Assembly: GCF_051912485.1 (NCBI RefSeq) | Contig: NZ_CP196822.1 | Coordinates: 3,224,001-3,288,000, forward strand | Source: Nitrobacter sp051912485 | Lineage (GTDB): Bacteria > Pseudomonadota > Alphaproteobacteria > Rhizobiales > Xanthobacteraceae | Direction of reading: 5' to 3' | DNA: 64,000 bases | Shown here: positions 58,524 through 64,000 of the stretch, piece by piece | Layout: the number at the start of each line of letters is the position of its first letter | Position numbering within the stretch: position 1 is the first letter of the stretch | Program-made: the position numbers and the translations under genes | Notes under the pieces: model-generated | The model's database searches: none | The model's input: only the letters and a program-made list of their open reading frames with translations | Told to the model about the DNA's origin: nothing

Positions 58524-59267
58524 TCAAGGTTGGTTTGTAGCGCGAGCCTTTTCCGCCAGTTCCTTCAAAACAACGCGAAGCTCGCCCAGGGCGGCGATCC
58601 GCCGCGGAAAATCCAGCCGCAGCGCGTCATGCTTCTCGGCACTCATGTCCAGGCCATCAGGATCGCAACCGGTGCAGCGCCAGTCGGCGGCTTTCGCGCC
58701 GAGCAATCGCGTCGCATAGAGATTCAACGAGTCGAGATGATCGGCATTCATATGATCGATCGCATTCTGTTCGGACTCGAGCAACGCGTCCGCGCCCTCA
58801 AGACTGGTCAGAATCTTTTCCGGCTTGAGATCGACGATCCGCCCGAAGCCGGCTACCAGATGAACGCCTGTCGGCCGAATTCGAAAGAACGAAAAATCGT
58901 TAAAATCCGCGAAGGATTCCGCCGACGGATGAGCGTTCAGATAACGCCGGCGCAGGGTTGTCCTGAGTTCCCCGCCTGCCTCCTCGGCGGTTCCCCCGAC
59001 CATGATCCGCGAGCCTTCAAGCGGATCACCTTCGGCGCGCTCGTCCAGCATCAACGATACTCTGGAATCGGCAATCACATTTTTCGTATGTACCGCAAGG
59101 CGCGAAATGAGAAGAATTGGTGAACCATCGTAATAGCTTGCAACATTGACGAGCGAGCAATAGGGGTCTCCGCTGCCCGGCATCAGGGTTGCCAGCGCGC
59201 CTTGCCGGCTTCGGCGCAGCAGCGATCGGGCAAGGTTTGAGGCTGTGAAATTGGCGGTCGGCTGCAT
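58524..59267 (-). CDS. HugZ-type heme/pyridoxamine-oxidase-fold protein
   Basis: A 247-residue protein with an N-terminal split-barrel flavin/heme-binding domain (ARSLLRRSRQGALATLMPGSG; PILLISRLAVHTKNVIADSR) and a C-terminal DUF2470-type domain (EQNAIDHMNADHLDSLNLYA). HugZ proteins degrade or bind heme; others of the fold are FMN oxidases. Which of these applies is not resolved. It is inserted between pckA and chvI, divergent from chvI. Confidence 0.87.
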   Translation of the reverse strand: MQPTANFTASNLARSLLRRSRQGALATLMPGSGDPYCSLVNVASYYDGSPILLISRLAVHTKNVIADSRVSLMLDERAEGDPLEGSRIMVGGTAEEAGGELRTTLRRRYLNAHPSAESFADFNDFSFFRIRPTGVHLVAGFGRIVDLKPEKILTSLEGADALLESEQNAIDHMNADHLDSLNLYATRLLGAKAADWRCTGCDPDGLDMSAEKHDALRLDFPRRIAALGELRVVLKELAEKARATNQP

Positions 59268-59482
59268 GGCTAAGTCCTCAATTCTATTTGAAAAAACGAC
59301 TCTCTCAGGCTAAAAGCAGAAGTTGAACAGGCACGGAACTGTGGCGTCTTTCGCGCGTTTCCGGGAAACTCGGTCACACTTCAGCCCAGCTTGCATTGCT
59401 CGTTGACCGCGTTCTTTGAGCCACTCCAACGGCAGACGTTCGAATTGTTCGCGTCTCGCCATCCGCTTCGGAAAGCAGGCAT

Positions 59483-60184
59483 ATGCCCACAATCGCTCTG
59501 GTCGATGACGACCGCAACATTCTCACATCGGTCTCGATCGCGCTCGAAGCCGAAGGCTATCGCATCATGACCTACACCGATGGTGCGTCGGCACTCGACG
59601 GCTTCCGCACCAGTCAGCCCGATCTCGCGATCCTCGACATCAAGATGCCGCGCATGGATGGAATGGAGACACTGCGACGGCTGCGTCAGAAATCCGACTT
59701 GCCCGTTATTTTCCTCACCTCCAAAGACGAAGAGATCGACGAACTGTTCGGTCTCAAGATGGGTGCCGACGACTTCATCCGCAAGCCATTCTCGCAGCGG
59801 TTGCTGGTGGAGCGCGTCAAGGCGGTGCTGCGCCGCGCTTGCCCGAAAGACCCGGCGGCGGCGCCCAAGGAAACCGACGCCAAGGCGCTCGACCGCGGCC
59901 TGCTGCGCATGGACCCGGAGCGCCATACCTGCACCTGGAAGAACGAGCCCGTCACCCTGACCGTCACGGAATTCCTGATCCTGCAGGCGCTGGCGACGCG
60001 TCCCGGCGTCGTCAAGAGCCGCAATGCGCTGATGGATGCCGCCTATGACGATCAGGTCTATGTCGACGACCGCACCATCGACAGCCACATCAAGCGACTG
60101 CGCAAGAAGTTCAAGGTCGTCGACGACGACTTCGAGATGATCGAAACCCTCTACGGCGTGGGTTACCGCTTCAAGGAAACCTGA
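59483..60184 (+). CDS. chvI: Response regulator ChvI (OmpR/PhoB type)
   Basis: A 233-residue regulator. The receiver domain has the phospho-acceptor D52 in LAILDIKMPRMDG, acidic DDD at 8-10 and K in TSKDEEIDEL. The C-terminal winged helix (~130-230, TVTEFLILQALATRPGVVKS, VDDRTIDSHIKRLRKKFK) binds DNA. With ChvG it controls envelope, motility and symbiosis or acid-response genes in Rhizobiales. It is divergent from the HugZ-type gene and lies 179 bp before chvG, perhaps in one operon. Confidence 0.95.
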   Translation: MPTIALVDDDRNILTSVSIALEAEGYRIMTYTDGASALDGFRTSQPDLAILDIKMPRMDGMETLRRLRQKSDLPVIFLTSKDEEIDELFGLKMGADDFIRKPFSQRLLVERVKAVLRRACPKDPAAAPKETDAKALDRGLLRMDPERHTCTWKNEPVTLTVTEFLILQALATRPGVVKSRNALMDAAYDDQVYVDDRTIDSHIKRLRKKFKVVDDDFEMIETLYGVGYRFKET

Positions 60185-60363
60185 TAAGCTGTCATTTCCG
60201 GGGCGGGCAGCCGGCGAGCCGATCCATGCTTGGGGTAGGTATTCCCGATGCGCGGTTCACATCCAAGGCAGGAGCCGCCGGCGACCACGAAGCGTTCGTC
60301 GCCTTGGACGCATCCTCAGCGACAAACGCGAAGCGTTTGCGTGGGGAAGGATGATAGTGAGTT

Positions 60364-62211
60364 GTGGGACCGATAACCGGGCAGTTTCAGTCATTGCTGG
60401 ATCGAACGCAGCCTGATCTCAATCCGGATACCGAGGACACCTCGCAGGTGCTCGCGCCGGAAACCCCTGCCGATCATGTCGAGCCGACGCCACGCTGGCG
60501 GTGGCCGCTGGACTGGTTGAGCCGTGCCGGGCAGTTTTTTTTCACGCTCAGCTTTTCAAGCCTGACCCGCCGCATTGTATCGCTGAATCTGGCCGGCCTG
60601 ATCGCGTTGGCAGCCAGCATTCTGTATCTCTCACAATTCCGCGCCGGCCTGATCGACGCGCGCGCGCAAAGCCTGCTGGTGCAAGGCGAGATCATCGCAA
60701 GCGCGATTGCCGCTTCGGCGACGGTAGAGACCAACACCATCACCGTCGACCCCGACCGCCTGCTCGATCTCAAGCCCGGTGAGAGCTACGGCGCGCCGGA
60801 GGAATTCTCGGGATTGGATTTTCCAATTAATCCCGAGCGCGTCGCTCCGGTGCTGCGGCGGCTGATCTCTCCGACCAAAACCCGCGCGCGCATCTACGAC
60901 CGCGACGGCGTGCTGATCCTCGACAGCCGCAGCCTTTTTCGTCGCGGCGATGTCATTCGTTTCGAACTGCCACCTCCGACCGACGTCAAGCCCGGCTTCG
61001 TGGAGCGCACGACGATCGCGATCCGCACCTGGCTCAATCGCGGAGACCTTCCGCTTTACCGCGAACTCGGCCCCGAGAATGGAAACGGCTACCAGGAGGT
61101 TGCGCAGTCGCTCAAAGGCGAGAAGTCCAGCATGGTGCGTATCAACGACCGCGGCGAAATCATCGTCTCCGTGGCTGTTCCGGTAGAGCGTCCCCGCGCC
61201 ACCATTTTCGGCGCGCTGATGCTGTCCACGCAGGGCGACGACATCGACCAGATGGTAATGGCGGAACGGCTGGCGATCCTGAAAGTGTTCGGCGTCGCCG
61301 TGGTCGTCATGATCGTGCTGTCGCTGCTGCTGGCCAGCACCATCGCCGGGCCGGTACGGCGGCTCGCCGACAGCGCGGAACGTGTCCGCCGCCGCATCAA
61401 GACGCGCATCGAGATCCCCGACTTTACCCGCCGCCGCGATGAAATCGGCCACCTGTCCGGTGCGCTGCGCGACATGACCGACGCGCTCTACAACCGCATC
61501 GAGGCGATCGAGACTTTCGCGGCCGACGTCTCTCATGAACTGAAAAATCCCCTGACCTCGCTGCGCTCCGCAGTGGAGACCCTGCCGCTTGCGAAGACCG
61601 AGACCAGCCGCTCGCGCCTGCTCGAGGTGATCGAGCACGACGTGCGTCGGCTTGATCGGCTGATCTCCGACATATCCGACGCAAGCCGTCTCGACGCCGA
61701 ATTACAGCGTCAGGATGTGGCCCCGGTCGATGTCCGCCGCCTGCTGACCACGCTGACGTCGGTCGCGAACGAAACCAAGCTTGGCCACGACGTCGGCGTC
61801 GACGTGCGCTTCGAGGGTAATCGGGCCGATGCCTTTTCGGTACCGGGGCATGACTCGCGGCTCGGCCAGGTGATCTCCAATCTCCTGACCAATGCGCAAT
61901 CGTTCTCAAAATCCGGAGGCCGGGTGCGCATCGTGTGCAGGCGCCGGAAATCCGAAATCGAGATCGTGGTGGACGACGACGGGCCCGGCATTCGGCCCGA
62001 CGCGCTGGAGCGTGTGTTCGAACGCTTCTACACCGACCGCCCGCACCAGGGCTTCGGCCAGAACTCCGGCCTCGGCCTGTCGATCTCCAAGCAGATCATC
62101 GAAGCGCATCGCGGACGCATCTGGGCAGAAAACCGCCCCGGCCCGACCGATGCCCAAGGCGACACGCGGATCGCGGGCGCGCGCTTCGTGGTTCGGCTTC
62201 CCGCGCCATGA
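60364..62211 (+). CDS. chvG: Sensor histidine kinase ChvG (ExoS type)
   Basis: A 615-residue membrane kinase. TM1 lies at ~70-92, a periplasmic stretch runs to ~300, and TM2 lies at ~302-325 with a HAMP segment behind it. The H-box is FAADVSHELKNPLTSLRSAVE with H391 and the ATP lid is VVDDDGPGIRPDALERVFERFYT. In rhizobia ChvG activity is held by the periplasmic protein ExoR; no exoR is in the window. I start at GTG 60364. Its TGA overlaps the hprK start (ATGA). Confidence 0.94.
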   Translation: MGPITGQFQSLLDRTQPDLNPDTEDTSQVLAPETPADHVEPTPRWRWPLDWLSRAGQFFFTLSFSSLTRRIVSLNLAGLIALAASILYLSQFRAGLIDARAQSLLVQGEIIASAIAASATVETNTITVDPDRLLDLKPGESYGAPEEFSGLDFPINPERVAPVLRRLISPTKTRARIYDRDGVLILDSRSLFRRGDVIRFELPPPTDVKPGFVERTTIAIRTWLNRGDLPLYRELGPENGNGYQEVAQSLKGEKSSMVRINDRGEIIVSVAVPVERPRATIFGALMLSTQGDDIDQMVMAERLAILKVFGVAVVVMIVLSLLLASTIAGPVRRLADSAERVRRRIKTRIEIPDFTRRRDEIGHLSGALRDMTDALYNRIEAIETFAADVSHELKNPLTSLRSAVETLPLAKTETSRSRLLEVIEHDVRRLDRLISDISDASRLDAELQRQDVAPVDVRRLLTTLTSVANETKLGHDVGVDVRFEGNRADAFSVPGHDSRLGQVISNLLTNAQSFSKSGGRVRIVCRRRKSEIEIVVDDDGPGIRPDALERVFERFYTDRPHQGFGQNSGLGLSISKQIIEAHRGRIWAENRPGPTDAQGDTRIAGARFVVRLPAP

Positions 62212-62735
62212 CCGCGTCGTCCGGCCCGACGATCCATGGCTCCGCGGTGCTGGTGGGAGATCGCGCCGTTCTGATCCGCGGGCCCTCCGGCGCCGGCAAG
62301 TCCCGTCTCGCCTTCGATCTCATCCTGGCCGGCCGCAGCGGCCAGATTCCTGCGGCGACGCTGGTCGGCGACGACCGCCTTTACCTAGAGCCGGTCCGCG
62401 ACCAGCTCCTCGTCAGGCCGACCCCTGAACTTGAGGGACTAATGGAAATCCGCGGACTCGGCATTCGCTGCACCGCTTTTGTTGCGGAGGCGCCGGTCGG
62501 CCTCGTGATCGATCTCGACGCGCCCGATGCCGAGCGCCTTCCCCCACCAAAAGCGCTGCGAACCACCTTATTAGGAGTCGAACTGGCCCGAATCCCGATT
62601 GCGGACGGCTTTTCACCACTTCCGATAGTCATCGCCGCGCTAACGACCATTCCGGGTTGCAGCGACACTCGCTCCACTGCCGATTGCCCGGAGGAATCTG
62701 GTAACCATATAAACTGCAGTATAGCCACGGAGTAG
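62208..62735 (+). CDS. hprK: HPr kinase/phosphorylase, short alphaproteobacterial type
   Basis: A 175-residue kinase domain. Walker A is RGPSGAGKSRLAFDLILAG and the HprK signature is LMEIRGLGIRC. The N-terminal domain of Firmicutes HprK is missing, as usual in alphaproteobacteria. It phosphorylates a serine in HPr (S70 here) and removes it. The last ~25 residues (GCSDTRSTADCPEES and on) look like an unrelated tail. It overlaps the chvG stop by four bases, linking envelope sensing to PTS control. Confidence 0.92.
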   Translation: MTASSGPTIHGSAVLVGDRAVLIRGPSGAGKSRLAFDLILAGRSGQIPAATLVGDDRLYLEPVRDQLLVRPTPELEGLMEIRGLGIRCTAFVAEAPVGLVIDLDAPDAERLPPPKALRTTLLGVELARIPIADGFSPLPIVIAALTTIPGCSDTRSTADCPEESGNHINCSIATE

Positions 62736-62865
62736 ACCATCCCGGCTTTTCGGAGCGGACCTGCTTTTCAGGGAAAAACGCGCTGTTCCCCCTTGCGTGA
62801 GGCCTCCGGATGGTCAAAGTGGCCCTTTCGTGCGGTGCACCAAAAGCACCCGCGAGGAGTTTTCA

Positions 62866-63267
62866 ATGATTGGTCTGGTACTTGTGACCCACGGGCGCCT
62901 CGCCGATGAGTTCAAGGCGGCGCTCGAACATGTAATGGGCCCGCAAAAGCAAATCGAAGCCATCACCATCGGCGCCGAAGACGATGCCGATCTGTGCCGG
63001 GGCGATATCATCGAAGCGGTCAATCGCGTCGACAGTGGCAGCGGGGTTGCCATTCTCACCGACATGTTCGGCGGCACGCCTTCAAACCTCGCGATCTCCT
63101 GCATGAGCCGGCCCAAGGTCGAGGTGCTCGCCGGCATCAATCTTCCGATGCTCGTCAAACTTGCCAAGGTGCGCAACGATCTCCCGCTGCCAGAAGCCAT
63201 CGCGGCTGCGCAGGAAGCGGGGCGCAAATATGTGACGATTGCCAGCCGGGTGCTCGCCGGGAAATGA
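62866..63267 (+). CDS. PTS system EIIA component, mannose family
   Basis: A 133-residue EIIA-Man domain. The phospho-histidine is H9 in VLVTHGRLADEF; the conserved AILTDMFGGTPSNLA loop follows. There is no EIIB, EIIC or EIID in the window. It receives phosphate from HPr and is thought to have a regulatory role in alphaproteobacteria (for example DhaK or other kinase control). ATG 62866 follows GAGGAG. It overlaps HPr by ATGA. Confidence 0.93.
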   Translation: MIGLVLVTHGRLADEFKAALEHVMGPQKQIEAITIGAEDDADLCRGDIIEAVNRVDSGSGVAILTDMFGGTPSNLAISCMSRPKVEVLAGINLPMLVKLAKVRNDLPLPEAIAAAQEAGRKYVTIASRVLAGK

Positions 63268-63605
63268 CCGGGAAGCCTGACGACGCAGTCTCGTCGAACG
63301 ACGCGCCGGCGGCGAACAAAGCATCGGCCACCGGCGCGGTCTCCCGTGAAATCTCTATCGTCAACAAACGTGGCCTGCATGCGCGGGCATCCGCGAAATT
63401 CGTGCAGATGGTCGAGCGCTTCAATGCCGACGTCAGCGTCACGCGCAACGGCGAGACCGTCGGCGGCAATTCGATCATGGGATTGATGATGCTGTCCGCG
63501 GGGATTGGAACAACGATCACGGTTTCCGCAACCGGCCCCGAAGCCAAAGCCGCGATCGCGGCGATCGCCGAGCTCGTCAGTAGCAAGTTCGGCGAAGGTG
63601 ATTGA
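63264..63605 (+). CDS. ptsH: Phosphocarrier protein HPr (NPr-type)
   Basis: A 113-residue HPr. The phospho-histidine is H39 in KRGLHARASAKFV, and the regulatory serine is S70 in GNSIMGLMMLSA, 31 residues on, exactly the H15-S46 spacing of standard HPr. A 24-residue Ala/Ser-rich extension (MTGKPDDAVSSNDAPAANKA...) precedes the domain and is not part of the usual fold. It takes phosphate from PtsP and passes it to EIIA. Translation is coupled to EIIA. Confidence 0.93.
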   Translation: MTGKPDDAVSSNDAPAANKASATGAVSREISIVNKRGLHARASAKFVQMVERFNADVSVTRNGETVGGNSIMGLMMLSAGIGTTITVSATGPEAKAAIAAIAELVSSKFGEGD

Positions 63606-63672
63606 GTCTGCGAACGTGTTCCGGCCGTCCTGCCTGCGGCCGCCCAGATGATCCGTTCTCGAGGTTAGCAGC

Positions 63673-64000
63673 ATGCTTCCAGCCTATGTCATTCACAGCA
63701 CGTCCCTTCCCGAACGTGAGGATCATATCCGACGGGAGCTGCAGCACGCCGGGATCAGCTTCGAATGGATTCTGGACATGGAGCCCGCCGACATCTCGGA
63801 TGAAATCGATCGCAAGTATTTCGTCCCGGGCGCCGATCTCACCCCGGGGCAGAAATCATGCGCCCTGAAACACATCGTGGCGATGCAGCGTATCGTCGAG
63901 AATCATCACGACCTCGCGTTCATCGTCGAGGACGACACACAGTTTTGCGACGATTTTCAGAATCAGCTCCGCCCGATGCTCGAAGCAGCGAAGCGGTGGC
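63673..64000 (+). CDS. Glycosyltransferase family 25, N-terminal part (cut by window edge)
   Basis: Open frame from ATG 63673 (MLPAYVIHSTSLPERE) to the window end, about 109 residues. The segments GQKSCALKHIVAMQRIVENH and LAFIVEDDTQFCDDF (with the EDD metal-like motif) fit the LPS/glycoprotein glycosyltransferase family 25, which adds galactose or glucose to LPS core sugars. The C-terminal part lies outside the window. Confidence 0.85.
   Translation, partial: MLPAYVIHSTSLPEREDHIRRELQHAGISFEWILDMEPADISDEIDRKYFVPGADLTPGQKSCALKHIVAMQRIVENHHDLAFIVEDDTQFCDDFQNQLRPMLEAAKRW

Overview
This window is about 64 kb of high-GC chromosomal DNA from an alphaproteobacterium. It most likely belongs to the Bradyrhizobium / Nitrobacter / Rhodopseudomonas / Afipia lineage. 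The basis is gene content and order typical of Rhizobiales (recR-ybaB-dnaX-ffs, lysC-ptsP-prfA-prmC-DUF4167, pckA with chvI-chvG-hprK-EIIA-HPr, xerD/aroK/aroB) plus many short palindromic repeats of a style common in that group. There is no rRNA, tRNA, prophage, CRISPR array or complete insertion sequence. Almost everything is core chromosome.

Layout. 1-3.5 kb: tail of a DedA protein, a PHA-granule-type protein, a J-domain protein, BolA, and a DUF2336-PilZ pair. 3.7-8.5 kb: CNNM/TlyC-type membrane protein, aroB, aroK, then divergent small membrane protein and xerD. 8.7-17.9 kb: accA, a lipoprotein L,D-transpeptidase, secA divergent from a parvulin foldase, argJ and mutT. 18-24 kb: an NDUFAF5-like methyltransferase, comF, a nitrilase-family hydrolase, a tandem DUF1178 duplication, two EamA-type exporter genes (one frameshifted), ubiG and a PH-domain protein. 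24-33 kb: lysC, ptsP, prfA, prmC, DUF4167, a methyltransferase divergent from gloB. 33-38.6 kb: recR, ybaB, dnaX and the SRP RNA gene (all minus), then HIT, PfkB-type kinase and Lrp/AsnC regulator. 38.7-49.4 kb: phosphomannomutase, aspartic protease, hrpB, acyltransferase, polA, LysE exporter, pyrE. 49.6-50.3 kb: a small double-glycine-leader peptide gene and an unrecognised 122-residue protein. 50.5-55.6 kb: the non-homologous end-joining pair ku and ligD with a small protein between them, then arginase. 55.6-64 kb: class A beta-lactamase, pckA, a HugZ-type protein, chvI-chvG, hprK, EIIA-Man, HPr and the start of a GT25 glycosyltransferase.

How the genes work together. ptsP (EI-Ntr), EIIA-Man, HPr and HprK form a phosphotransferase chain with no sugar permease in view, so it is probably regulatory; it sits in a translationally coupled run after the ChvG/ChvI envelope-stress two-component system and near pckA. 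prfA and prmC are enzyme and substrate (RF1 and its GGQ methylase). ku and ligD provide two-component NHEJ.

The most unusual signals are: (1) a family of short palindromic elements bounded by CTAG/YTAG, three of whose ends coincide with the TAG stop codons of tlyC-like, aroB and dnaX, with four copies packed between the tlyC-like gene and aroB; (2) a stand-alone peptide precursor with a textbook double-glycine leader, an upstream perfect TGTGA-N6-TCACA site and a strong terminator; (3) a palindromic repeat inserted in frame inside hrpB; (4) loss of the proofreading-exonuclease acidic residues in PolA; (5) a KTG to KTE change in the beta-lactamase; and (6) a tandem partial duplication of the DUF1178 gene.
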